NCBI GenBank assembly: GCA_040902925.1
Contig: JBBDWJ010000213.1
Location: forward strand, 1-20,705
Length of the DNA: 20,705 nucleotides
From: JBBDWJ01 sp040902925
GTDB lineage: Bacteria > Acidobacteriota > Terriglobia > Bryobacterales > UBA6623
Direction of reading: 5' to 3'
Shown here: one piece after another, positions 7,207-14,350 of the stretch
How the letters are laid out: the number at the start of each line of letters is the position of its first letter
Position numbering within the stretch: position 1 is the stretch's first letter
The notes under the pieces: generated by a model
Database searches by the model: none
The model's input: the letters and a program-made list of their open reading frames with translations, nothing else
Told to the model about the DNA's origin: nothing
Position numbers and translations under genes: made by a program

Positions 7207-9036
7207 CTACCCTTCCGAAGTGCCCTTTTGCGCGGCCCGCTGGGCCGTCGGCCGCAGCGCGATCCCCAGCTCGGTTAGTTGGGCCTCGGGCACCGTGTTC
7301 GGCGCTTCGCACATCAAGTCCGTCCCCTTGGCCGTCTTCGGGAAAGGAATCACGTCGCGGATGGTCGACTCCCCGGCAAGCAGCATAACCAGGCGGTCGA
7401 TTCCCAGCGCAATGCCGCCGTGCGGCGGCGTGCCATATTCGAGCGCTTCGAGAAAGAACCCGAACCTGTGCCGCGCTTCGGCATCGCTAAAGCCGAGCGC
7501 CTCGAAAACCTGCGCCTGGATATCGCGGCGGTGAATACGAATCGACCCCGAGCCGAGCTCGACGCCGTTCAGCACCAAGTCATAAGCCTTCGAACGGCAC
7601 CCCGCGGGGTCGCTGGTCAGCTTCGGAAGATCTTCGTCGTAGACCGAGGTAAACGGGTGATGCGCCGCCTCCCAGCGCCGCCCATCCTCGTTCCACTCAA
7701 ACATCGGAAACTCGGTGACCCACAGGAAGCGCAGATTTTTCGGATCAAGAAGCTGATGGCGGTCCTTGAAACGCTGCGAAGCGTGTATCCGCAGCGCACC
7801 GGCGGCCTGATACACCGCGTACTCGGGCCGCGGCCCCTTAGGCGGCTCCTGCAAGGTCACAAGCAAAACCAGGTCGCCCTCTTCAACGCCCAAACGCTGC
7901 CGCACGACCTCCACCGGCTCGGCGAATTTCTTCGCCAGGCCATTGAGGTCGTCGTAAACCTTGAGCTTGCGTTCCTCGGCGATCCCTTTGCAGACTTCCT
8001 CGCGCTCGCGGCGGCTGAGCACGCCGACCTTCGGCACGCGAATCGCCATCAGCGGCATGCCCTTGGTCATCTCCTCGGGAAAAACATCGTCAACGCGCGC
8101 CATCGGCGGCAGCCGAAAGTCGGGCTTATCGCTGCCATACTTTTCGAGCGCATCCGCGTACGACAGCCGCTCAAACGGGCATGCGGGCGCCGCAAAGCCG
8201 GCCGCCTCGCAGAGGTGCCGCACCAGCCTCTCGATCACCTCAAACACGCCGTCGGGCTGCACGAACGACATCTCGAGATCGATCTGCGTGAACTCGGGCT
8301 GGCGGTCAGCCCGCAGATCCTCGTCGCGAAAACAGCGCACGATCTGGAAATACTTTTCGTAGCCGCTAATCATCAGCAGCTGCTTGAATAGTTGCGGCGA
8401 CTGCGGCAACGCATAGAAGGTTCCAAGCTGCAAACGGCTGGGGACAAGAAAATCGCGAGCCCCCTCGGGAGTCGATCGCGTCATGAACGGCGTTTCGATC
8501 TCCAGAAAACCCTGGCCGTTGAGCGACTCCCGAATCGCGAAATTGATGCGGTGCCGCAGAATAATATTGCGCTGCATGTGCGGCCGCCGCAAATCGATAT
8601 AGCGATATTTCAGGCGAGTGTCTTCGCCGACCGAGAGATCTTCCTCAATCGGAAACGGCGGCGTCTTAGCATCACTCAGGATATAGAGCTTATCCGCGGC
8701 GATTTCGATCTCCCCCGTTTCGATGTTGCGGTTCACCGTCTCGGCCGAGCGCTGCACAACCGGCCCTTCCACCGCGATAACGAATTCCCCGCGCAGCAGT
8801 TGCGCGCGCAAGTGCGCCGCAGGCTGATTCTCGCTGTTAAAGACAACCTGGGTCACCCCGCTGCGGTCGCGCAAGTGGACAAAGATCAGCCCGCCCAGAT
8901 CGCGGCGGCGATGCACCCAGCCCATCAGCATGGCGCGGTTGCCGACATTGGAAGCGCGCAGCTCACCGCAACTGTGCGTGCGCTGCAAGTCGCCGAGAAA
9001 GTCGAGAGAAAGCGTGTTCTGTGTCGAAGGCTCCAT
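7207..9036 (-). CDS. aspS: Aspartyl-tRNA synthetase
   Basis: This 609-residue class IIb aminoacyl-tRNA synthetase charges tRNA-Asp with aspartate in the cytoplasm; length is typical of the bacterial type. An OB-fold anticodon-binding domain occupies about 20-125 (GWVHRRRDLGGLIFVHLRDRSG). Motif 1 lies near 160-190. Motif 2 is FRDEDLRADRQPEFTQIDLE at 236-255. The bacterial GAD insertion spans about 285-420, and motif 3 is GIALGIDRLVMLLAGE at 541-556. Residue 47 is Leu in RRDLGG, where non-discriminating enzymes such as that of Pseudomonas carry His. This hints at a discriminating enzyme that does not charge tRNA-Asn, but that is inference. The start at 9036 is ATG with only a weak ribosome binding site. 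It is preceded by the carbonic anhydrase gene on the same strand (100-base gap). Confidence 0.97.
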   Translation of the reverse strand: MEPSTQNTLSLDFLGDLQRTHSCGELRASNVGNRAMLMGWVHRRRDLGGLIFVHLRDRSGVTQVVFNSENQPAAHLRAQLLRGEFVIAVEGPVVQRSAETVNRNIETGEIEIAADKLYILSDAKTPPFPIEEDLSVGEDTRLKYRYIDLRRPHMQRNIILRHRINFAIRESLNGQGFLEIETPFMTRSTPEGARDFLVPSRLQLGTFYALPQSPQLFKQLLMISGYEKYFQIVRCFRDEDLRADRQPEFTQIDLEMSFVQPDGVFEVIERLVRHLCEAAGFAAPACPFERLSYADALEKYGSDKPDFRLPPMARVDDVFPEEMTKGMPLMAIRVPKVGVLSRREREEVCKGIAEERKLKVYDDLNGLAKKFAEPVEVVRQRLGVEEGDLVLLVTLQEPPKGPRPEYAVYQAAGALRIHASQRFKDRHQLLDPKNLRFLWVTEFPMFEWNEDGRRWEAAHHPFTSVYDEDLPKLTSDPAGCRSKAYDLVLNGVELGSGSIRIHRRDIQAQVFEALGFSDAEARHRFGFFLEALEYGTPPHGGIALGIDRLVMLLAGESTIRDVIPFPKTAKGTDLMCEAPNTVPEAQLTELGIALRPTAQRAAQKGTSEG

Positions 9037-9136
9037 TTATGATCCGCTATTGCTGTTCATCTTCCGCTGTTTGTGTGTGGCGTGCGTTATCGGGCGCTAT
9101 GCCGGAGACCGTCCAAGGCAAAACGCCTCGGCGTGT

Positions 9137-9646
9137 TCAGATCTCGCCAAGGTACACCCGGCTGAGATCGACATAGCTCTGGGCATTGCGGCGGACCCGC
9201 TCCACTTCATCATCGGTCGTCGGCCGCCGTACCTTCGCCGGCGCGCCCATCACCAGGCTGCGCGGCGGAATCTGCTGCCCTTCGAGCACCAGCGACCCGG
9301 CGGCAACAATCGAGCCGGCGCCGATCCGCGAACCGCTCAGCAACGTCGATCCCATCCCGATCAGACAATCGCTTTCGACCACGCAGCCATGCACGGTGGC
9401 CGAATGCCCCACCACCACGCGCTCGCCGATCTCGAGCGGCTCGTCGCGGTCGACATGCAGGCAGCTATTGTCCTGAATGTTCGACTCGTCGCCGATACGA
9501 ATCGTGTTCACGTCGCCGCGAATCGTAACGTTGCACCACACGCTCGACCGCTCACCCAAAACCACCGTGCCGATGATCTGAGCGCTAGGGTCCACATAGG
9601 CCGATTCAGGGACCACCGGCCGATGGCCATGGAACTCACGAAGCAT
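9137..9646 (-). CDS. Gamma-carbonic anhydrase-like protein (left-handed beta-helix)
   Basis: This 169-residue protein is of the gamma-carbonic anhydrase/YrdA/PaaY/CaiE group. It is built of repeating hexapeptides that form a left-handed beta-helix (for example AQIIGTVVLGERSSVWCNVTIRG), with a C-terminal helix. The zinc-binding histidines of the family are present at H64 (CLHVD), H81 (VGHSA) and H86 (TVHG). The molecule is expected to be a cytoplasmic trimer with zinc at subunit interfaces. Members include true CO2 hydratases and proteins of unclear activity, so the exact reaction is open. Ending PPRSLVMGAPAKVRR is the usual family signature. It may be co-transcribed with aspS, 100 bases downstream. 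The ribosome binding site before the ATG at 9646 is poor. Confidence 0.93.
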   Translation of the reverse strand: MLREFHGHRPVVPESAYVDPSAQIIGTVVLGERSSVWCNVTIRGDVNTIRIGDESNIQDNSCLHVDRDEPLEIGERVVVGHSATVHGCVVESDCLIGMGSTLLSGSRIGAGSIVAAGSLVLEGQQIPPRSLVMGAPAKVRRPTTDDEVERVRRNAQSYVDLSRVYLGEI

Positions 9647-10280
9647 ATCTGTTGGCGAGGAAAAAAGTCCCTGCCCGGGACGCCGAAGCCGCTCAAATCG
9701 GATTCGAAACCGGAATGGAACACCTACGAGGTCGTCGCGGTCAAGATTCCAGCTAAACCCGGCCCCGCAAAGGCTGGTTCGTAGTTTTCAAGAGTAGCAT
9801 AAAGGCGGCAGACGCCTGCGCGCGCGGGCGTGTGCGCCATTGACAGAAGTTTCGCGCGCCACGCCGTTCGGAATCAGTTGTAGACGAACCAGCGTGCCAG
9901 CAGCCGCGCTGCGAACCTTGGCCGCGGCGAAGCCAGAAGCCCGTTAACGGGCTTTCCCCGGCGAAGCCGGGTTTAGCTGGAGTTTGGCCCTTTTCGTGGC
10001 ACAGGCAATCTTGCCTGTGCTGGACCGGCTTTGCCGGTCCCCCTTTTGCCTTTTGCTTTTTGCACTTTGCCTTTTGCCTTGTCTTTGCTTCGCCGCCGAC
10101 CAAAATGGCCAAACTCGAGGCCGGCGGTTTACCGCCCGTACGCAAGCACCCGTTTAGGAGTCTTGGTTCAGCCCGCTTAAGCGGGCTTCGCAAACCCACC
10201 GCACGGCCCGACCGGCCTCGGCAAACCAACGCCGATAAACCAGCCGCTGCTTCAACAATATGGGGTGAAAAAAAGGCAGG
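9647..10280. other. Long non-coding region rich in palindromes
   Basis: No convincing gene is present. Contents are nested inverted repeats (9748-9763 with 9966-9981, and 9773-9782 with 9884-9893), a hairpin cluster at 9938-10040, a pyrimidine-rich tract of repeated ttttgcctt units at 10041-10088, and two further palindromes (10123-10136 and 10170-10187). Open frames through it give repetitive peptides such as HRQDCLCH that are translations of the hairpins. Confidence 0.7.
9938..10187. repeat. Hairpin mosaic (REP-like cluster A)
   Basis: Six palindromes lie in 250 bases: agcccgttaacgggct (9938-9953), cccggcgaagccggg (9957-9971), gcacaggcaa/ttgcctgtgc (9999-10020), ggaccggctttgccggtcc (10022-10040), ggcggtttaccgcc (10123-10136) and agcccgcttaagcgggct (10170-10187). 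Closely related modules recur at 12758-12803 and 20456-20559. This points to a dispersed family, not to independent terminators. Confidence 0.75.
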
Positions 10281-10667
10281 CTAAGCGCAACCCTGCTCCG
10301 ACCAAGCCACCGGCCGTTTCCCCAGCTCGCTCATGCTGAGGTATTCCAGCAGGATAATCATCTTGTGAACGACATCGGCCCCGCTGCGAACCACGACCTG
10401 GGTGCCTCCCATCGTGCGCGCGCTGGCCGCTGGATAGCCTGGGCGGCTGAACTGAAACCGCTCCACATCCACCGCCAGCCCATCGCGGTCGCTATGCAAC
10501 GCTTCGATCTGCGGATCGAGCATCCGGCAGCCGAGATATTCAGCGATGTATTGCAATTCGTCGGTGGAAAGGCCCTCCAGAAAACGACGCATCAAATCGC
10601 GCCGCGCGAGCACCGCCATGGAGGAAAGCGCCTGAACGAGCGTGCCCCGCTCCCGAGTCAATTGCAC
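10281..10667 (-). CDS. Hypothetical protein, about 128 residues
   Basis: I do not recognise the family. The protein has a helical first half (QLTRERGTLVQALSSMAVLA, RRDLMRRFLEGLSTDELQYI) and an acidic YIAEYLGCRMLDPQ region. A glycine- and serine-containing loop follows (RFQFSRPGYPAASARTMGG), then a hydrophobic helix with hydrophilic borders (ADVVHKMIILLEYLSMSEL). There is no signal peptide or clear membrane span, so it is probably cytoplasmic. The frame opens with TTG at 10676, but I prefer the GTG at 10667, because AGGGG sits nine bases before it. A good promoter at 10720-10749 with nearby short repeats implies its own regulated transcript. It is isolated between repeat-rich DNA and the DUF1802 gene. 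Confidence 0.65.
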   Translation of the reverse strand: MQLTRERGTLVQALSSMAVLARRDLMRRFLEGLSTDELQYIAEYLGCRMLDPQIEALHSDRDGLAVDVERFQFSRPGYPAASARTMGGTQVVVRSGADVVHKMIILLEYLSMSELGKRPVAWSEQGCA

Positions 10668-10719
10668 GATGGACAACCCCTAGTCATTGTGCTTAGTACC
10701 CTGAGTAGTACTTAGCAGT

Positions 10720-10749
10720 ATTATCGCGCCATTGAAACCCACCTGGCAA
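10720..10749 (-). promoter_or_regulatory. Sigma-70 promoter with possible operator repeats for the 128-residue protein
   Basis: On the minus strand, TTGCCA (10744-10749) and GATAAT (10720-10725) are separated by 18 bases, each with five of six consensus positions. Transcription would start near 10713. Around the start, ctaagta/cttagta words recur. A 9-bp inverted repeat, attgtgctt (10686-10694) and aagcacaat (10755-10763), brackets the promoter and could be a regulator site. Confidence 0.55.
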
Positions 10750-10882
10750 CTCCCAAGCACAATAGAACTAAGTAGAAACGATGCACCACGACCTAGTTGT
10801 GCTGATGGCTTTTTGCCGCTACACGTCGCCGGCGTGTCCGGTGTTCCGCCGCCGGCTGCTGCCCGCCGCTTCTCGGCCGAAG

Positions 10883-11461
10883 CTAGCGTTCGCGCCGCGC
10901 CCCTTGATTAAGTAGCTTTTCGAGCAACGACTTCCGGCCCACTTCGAAAGTATCGTCAGGCTCGATCGCGGCCGCGCCAGAGACTGCGATTTCCTCATCC
11001 AGGCGGACCCACGAACGGCACCCGGCGTAGCGGGCAATCTCAGGTGTTTCCCCGTCGGTAGGCAGACGATACAAGCGCGCCAGAACGACAAATAACGGCC
11101 GATCCGGTCGGTATCCGTAGCGCATTTCGAGGTAGGCCGGGCTCCAAACGTGGTCATTTTCGAGCGCGCCCATCGCCTCCAGTCGCGGAGGAGCCACCAG
11201 GATGTCGGTCACCTTAGCGAAATAATGGAAGTGGACGAAACCAGGCCGCCGCGGCCGTGCCTCATCAAATAGCGCCTGAAACGCAGGCCGGATCGAGGCC
11301 TTGTGTTGATGTTCCCAAGTGGGATAAAGAAGAAATTCGCGGTGCTCAATAGCGAACCCCTGGCGGCCTTCAGCGATGCCACCCTTGCGAAGCAGAAAAC
11401 GCTGCCGCCCGCGGGCCAAAGCCTCGATCACAACAGCCCACTCCTTGAGCGCGATCTCCAC
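10883..11461 (-). CDS. DUF1802 family protein
   Basis: This 192-residue cytoplasmic protein opens with LKEWAVVIEALARGRQRFLLRKGGI. It continues with EHREFLLYPTWEHQHKASIRP, the characteristic beginning of DUF1802 proteins, which are annotated as uncharacterised. The strong LLRKGGI, FLLYPTWEHQ and WSPAYLEMRYGYRPDRPLFVVLARLY blocks are preserved and length is normal. No catalytic motif is known to me for the family. The start is GTG at 11461 without a good ribosome binding site; an ATG a few bases upstream is out of frame. It is not obviously in an operon: 216 bases separate it from the 128-residue protein downstream. Confidence 0.85.
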   Translation of the reverse strand: MEIALKEWAVVIEALARGRQRFLLRKGGIAEGRQGFAIEHREFLLYPTWEHQHKASIRPAFQALFDEARPRRPGFVHFHYFAKVTDILVAPPRLEAMGALENDHVWSPAYLEMRYGYRPDRPLFVVLARLYRLPTDGETPEIARYAGCRSWVRLDEEIAVSGAAAIEPDDTFEVGRKSLLEKLLNQGARRER

Positions 11462-11594
11462 GGAATCATTATGGCAAGCTGCGCTTCCGGGGTTGCGCTC
11501 GAGTGGGCCCTGCGGCCATCCTCACCTATTCACGCTATTGCTAACCCTTCCTGGACCAGGTAACGTGCCTAGATAGTCACGGGGGTCAAGCAAC

Positions 11595-11684
11595 TTGAGC
11601 CAGATTGTGCGAAAGAGTCTGTTGAGCGGATTTGTTGTGGCCTGCGCCCTGTTGACGGCGCGCCCAGCCACCGGCCAGGGTTGA
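11595..11684 (+). other. In-frame signal-peptide leader ending at TGA, upstream of the barrel gene
   Basis: From TTG at 11595 (GGGGGT nine bases before it) the frame reads SQIVRKSLLSGFVVACALLT then ARPATGQG and TGA at 11682-11684. This is a textbook signal peptide: a basic N-region, a hydrophobic core, and a small-residue cleavage site. It is in the same frame as the beta-barrel ORF starting at 11709, so a single codon change separates a complete precursor from its signal. Confidence 0.75.
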
Positions 11685-11708
11685 GTCGCCGCAAGACAAA
11701 GCGCGCCC

Positions 11709-12692
11709 GTGATTGGCGCGCTCTGCAGCCGCACCGCGCATTCCGGGCCCCGCGCGACGGGCTCCGCAATTCCCGATCCTCCGCGGCGTCAGCCGTGGCA
11801 GGTCTCCATCGGATATCGCTACCAGCCTTCCAATCGCCACTTCCGCGGCGACGTCGAGCAGCATGAACGTGACGAGGCCAACAGCGAGATAGAGAACATC
11901 TATCACCTGTTTGACGTCTCGATCAGCCGCCAGATCACGCGGCGCTGGAGCCTCAACGCCAGTGTCCCGATACTGTTCGCGTATCGCGATCAGAAATATC
12001 CGCCCATCGCCGAACAGCGCGTCCGGAGCATTGGGGACATGACGGTCGGCGCTCGCGTCTGGCTGTTTCGCCCGCCAACCGAGAGCGGCGGCAATGTCGG
12101 AGTCGGCTTTAACCTCAAACTCCCCACCGGCGACTACAACGCCACCACGTTGTCAACCTATCGCGACGGCACAACGGTTCTGGCCACCAACGACCAGTCC
12201 ATCATGGCTGGCGATGGAGGAACCGGCTTCTCTCTCGACTTCCAAGCCTACAAGCCGATTCCCTGGCAGTCGATGGTTTATTTTTCCGGGGCCTATCTGT
12301 TCAATCCCCGCAACACGAACGGCGTGTCGACCTTCCGCACCGCGCCCGGCGAGGAAGTCATGTCGGTTGCGGACCAATACTTGCTGCGCGGCGGCGTCAG
12401 CCGGCCCGTCCCGAAGCTGCCCGGCTTCGTGGCGACCTTCGGCGCGCGTTGGGAAGGCGTCCCGGCGCACGACGCCATCGGCGGCAGCGAAGGCTTCCGT
12501 CGTCCCGGCTACGCGGTCTCGCTGGACCCCGGACTGATGTATGCCCGCGGCAGTTCGGTCTATTCGGTAAGCGTGCCGTTCGCGATCCATCGCGACCGCA
12601 CCCGCAGTGTTCCTGACATTCGCAACGGCCGGCACGGCGACGCCGCGTTCGCCGACTACGCGATTATTCTCGGCTTCAGCCGGTCTTTCTAG
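11709..12692 (+). CDS. Outer membrane beta-barrel protein (signal peptide cut off by an in-frame stop)
   Basis: The mature part is an outer membrane barrel of roughly 300 residues. It has alternating aromatic strands such as QPWQVSIGYRYQPS, RRWSLNASVPILFAYRDQ, GARVWLFRPP, VGVGFNLKLPTGDYNA, MVYFSGAYLFNPRNTN and YSVSVPFAIHRDR, and the C-terminal strand YAIILGFSRSF ends in Phe. The pattern resembles transporter-type or MetA-pathway-like barrels; no specific substrate can be given. The longest uninterrupted frame begins with GTG at 11709, but that start gives no signal peptide. The real leader lies in the same frame at 11595-11681, before a TGA. The gene is therefore probably a pseudogene or carries a base error, unless the stop is read through. 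The nearby DUF1802 gene is divergent. Confidence 0.75.
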   Translation: MIGALCSRTAHSGPRATGSAIPDPPRRQPWQVSIGYRYQPSNRHFRGDVEQHERDEANSEIENIYHLFDVSISRQITRRWSLNASVPILFAYRDQKYPPIAEQRVRSIGDMTVGARVWLFRPPTESGGNVGVGFNLKLPTGDYNATTLSTYRDGTTVLATNDQSIMAGDGGTGFSLDFQAYKPIPWQSMVYFSGAYLFNPRNTNGVSTFRTAPGEEVMSVADQYLLRGGVSRPVPKLPGFVATFGARWEGVPAHDAIGGSEGFRRPGYAVSLDPGLMYARGSSVYSVSVPFAIHRDRTRSVPDIRNGRHGDAAFADYAIILGFSRSF

Positions 12693-12757
12693 AAGACGGC
12701 CCTCTTCATGTGTTCCCGCTATTGTGTTTGCGCTGTTGTTTTGCGCCTTTCCGATCG

Positions 12758-12803
12758 TCCACAGACAGGGCTGCCTGTGCTCCACAGACAGGATTGTCTG
12801 TGC
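12758..12803. repeat. Tandem pair of 23-bp palindromic repeats
   Basis: Two adjacent 23-base units (12758-12780 and 12781-12803) share tccacagacagg...tg.ctgtgc and differ at three positions. Each is itself a hairpin; the second pairs cacagaca with tgtctgtg around ggat. The reverse complement of the hairpin at 9999-10020 is related: 21 of 24 positions agree when flanking gccac is included. It may also serve as a bidirectional terminator between the barrel gene and the toxin gene. Confidence 0.75.
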
Positions 12804-12818
12804 CACGGCGCCGCCAGT

Positions 12819-13084
12819 TCACGGGAAATAGCGGTAAATATCCTTGCGATTCAGGCACCGAATGAATGGGATCTCATCCTGGGACGCCGTGATCCCGATG
12901 CGGTGGTCTCCAAGCTTGATTCGGTAGTAGTTTCCCTTCGCTTGAAGCTTCTTGATGTCGGGAATGGCTCGCAAACCGGGAGCGGCCTCGACGCGCTCGA
13001 TCAGTTGCGCGACGGCGTCGAGAACAGGCTTGCTCTTGATGGATTTCAGATCTTCGCGAAGCTGCTCTTGAATGCGGTCCTCAC
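12819..13084 (-). pseudogene. RelE/ParE-superfamily toxin gene with a one-base deletion
   Basis: From GTG at 13084, which overlaps the antitoxin stop (GTGA), the frame reads MRTAFKSSFAK then ATC and TGA. One frame away the sequence continues as LKSIKSKPVLDAVAQLIERV, then DIKKLQAKGNYYRIKLGDHR, IGI and a FIRCLNRKDIYRYFP end, stopping at 12819. This is the RelE/ParE fold of type II toxins (mRNA interferase or gyrase-poison superfamily). Adding one G after 13052 restores MRTAFKSSFAKDLKSIKSK and a complete toxin of about 89 residues. The body frame has no usable start near the right place. The toxin is therefore inactive unless programmed frameshifting occurs or the base is an error. Confidence 0.85.
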
Positions 13085-13287
13085 GGATTCTGCCGCAGCA
13101 GCTTGAAAACCTCTGCCCGGCCAATCGTTTTCGACCGCGACCCGGCTTGGATGGCGCCGGCCAAGCCGATGTCTTCGACCGCCTCGACAAGCGCGTCCCG
13201 GACCAGGTCACGCCGTTCGTCGAGAACTTCGACAACAGCGGCCTTGAGCAGCTTTTTAAGTTTTGTTTCCTCGGCGGTCAGTGGCAT
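13081..13287 (-). CDS. Antitoxin of a RelE-type toxin-antitoxin pair
   Basis: This 68-residue protein, MPLTAEETKLKKLLKAAVVE to GRAEVFKLLRQNP, looks like a small type II antitoxin. It has a helical N-terminal part (LKKLLKAAVVEVLDERRDLV) and a DALVEAVEDIGLAGAIQAG segment. The EVFKLL ending is seen in antitoxins paired with RelE/ParE-type toxins, where the C-terminal part wraps the toxin. The ATG at 13287 has an AGG seven bases upstream. The stop codon overlaps the toxin start (GTGA), the usual coupling in such operons. Antitoxin normally autoregulates the operon; I cannot point to an operator. Unlike its partner, this gene looks intact. Confidence 0.8.
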   Translation of the reverse strand: MPLTAEETKLKKLLKAAVVEVLDERRDLVRDALVEAVEDIGLAGAIQAGSRSKTIGRAEVFKLLRQNP

Positions 13288-13814
13288 GGCGTTACCTGTG
13301 CCTGGATTTTACCACTGCCGCGGACACAGAGAAAAATCACGGGACCGGCGAGCAATGTCGGGCTTCTGTCCCGCGATTCAGGCGGCGCTGCGTACTGTAG
13401 AATTTGCAAATCCATATTCAACCCGGGTCCTGCCCGTCGTGTCCTGGTCTCGGCGGACGGAACTGCGCATCTGCGGGGGCAGGCACGTCGCCGCTCAACG
13501 GGCTTCGTCTATTTGCACTTGGTCTTCTGATCTGCGCCTGCTCCCGGAAGCCCGACTCGGGCGCTTTGGCATCGCCCGCCCGCTCCGCGCTCCTAAAAAC
13601 GCGCAGCTAAAACGTGCAGCTAAAACATTTAGTCTTATAATGTTACTTGAGCGGTCGGGGCCCCCCTCGGCTGGCCTTACAGCCTGTTCAGGCGACGGCC
13701 GATCAATCGACTAAAGCGCAACTCCCGCTCGCGCCAAGCGTCGGGCCGCCTGTCCCTGCGATTTCAGGGCCGGCCGCGGCGCTGTTAGGGCATGATGTGG
13801 GAGAGGAGGCCCTC
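13288..13814. other. Intergenic region upstream of the coiled-coil protein
   Basis: No firm gene is present. There is a short lipoprotein-like frame at about 13494-13610 (GLRLFALGLLICAC) without a start codon or ribosome binding site. A 13-bp tandem duplication (13599-13611, 13612-13624) and a TATAAT box (13636-13641) follow. Frames between 13647 and 13814 are proline- and alanine-rich and look non-coding. Confidence 0.5.
13599..13641 (+). promoter_or_regulatory. TATAAT box preceded by a 13-bp tandem duplication
   Basis: TATAAT at 13636-13641 is a perfect -10 hexamer in a short A+T-rich patch. The -35 position falls in the second copy of acg(c/t)gcagctaaa (13599-13611 and 13612-13624), and no TTGACA-like box is seen. 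Promoter use would need an activator or an alternative sigma factor. The transcript would have a leader of about 165 bases before the gene at 13815. Confidence 0.4.
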
Positions 13815-14297
13815 ATGGGCTGGTTGGAAATTCTAGGAACGCTGGCGAACGCGGTCGTGCAGTCCGAGCAGAAATCGTCGAATCCGCTGGGGGTTTCGGC
13901 GGCGGCCACCCGCCGCACCCGCTCGCTCGAAAGCGTCATGACCGCCGAGGCCTCCCGCGTCACCATCATTCCCGCCGACCCCAACGAGGAAGTCCACCGC
14001 GCCGAGGCCGAAACCCGCCGCATGCTCGAAGAAGCCTACTCGGAGATGATCGACGAGCGAGTCGACTACAGCGTGCGCCACATGGCCGAGCGAGTCGACC
14101 AAGCCTCAGCCAGAGTCATCAACCTCGAATCCAACGTCGATAGCCGCCTCGATGCAATCGGCCGCGACATCGACGACATTCACGATCAGACCCGCGATCT
14201 GGCGCTGCTGCAAAAGAAGGTCAACCTGCTGCTAGGGGTAACGATCGCGCTACTGGCGCTCTGCGGATACCTACTCTACCTATCGCTAAAATCCTGA
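13815..14297 (+). CDS. Coiled-coil protein with C-terminal membrane anchor
   Basis: The frame is open from 13647, but the start is set at 13815 by a strong ribosome binding site (gaggagg, five bases before ATG). The 160-residue product starts MGWLEILGTLANAVVQSEQK. A basic linker (TRRTRSLESV) follows, then a long charged helix, probably coiled coil, from about residue 60 to 135 (NEEVHRAEAETRRMLEEAYS, MIDERVDYSVRHMAERVDQA, LESNVDSRLDAIGRDIDDIH). It ends with one transmembrane segment, LLLGVTIALLALCGYLLYL. It is likely a tail-anchored inner membrane protein with its coiled coil in the cytoplasm. I do not recognise a family. It could be a scaffold or stress-related membrane protein, but nothing proves a role. 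It converges with the symporter gene. Confidence 0.75.
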   Translation: MGWLEILGTLANAVVQSEQKSSNPLGVSAAATRRTRSLESVMTAEASRVTIIPADPNEEVHRAEAETRRMLEEAYSEMIDERVDYSVRHMAERVDQASARVINLESNVDSRLDAIGRDIDDIHDQTRDLALLQKKVNLLLGVTIALLALCGYLLYLSLKS

Positions 14298-14350
14298 CCA
14301 GCTAACCCAGTCGGAAATCGCCGCAACCCAAGCGGATGTTCGGGTCCCCG

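Noticed and set aside
9654..9784. Plus-strand frame ending KPEWNTYEVVAVKIPAKP
   Set aside because: It has a faint protein-like look, as of a gene remnant, but no family match, start or ribosome binding site, and part of it lies in an inverted repeat.
10041..10088. Repeated ttttgcctt units considered as a CRISPR-like or regulatory array
   Set aside because: Units are irregular and without spacers; a low-complexity pyrimidine tract explains them.
9753..10229. 158-codon minus-strand ORF
   Set aside because: It is translated from palindromes and low-complexity tracts; no real protein signature.
13494..13610. Lipoprotein-like peptide GLRLFALGLLICAC
   Set aside because: There is a lipobox-like motif but no start codon in the right place, no ribosome binding site and only about 40 codons.
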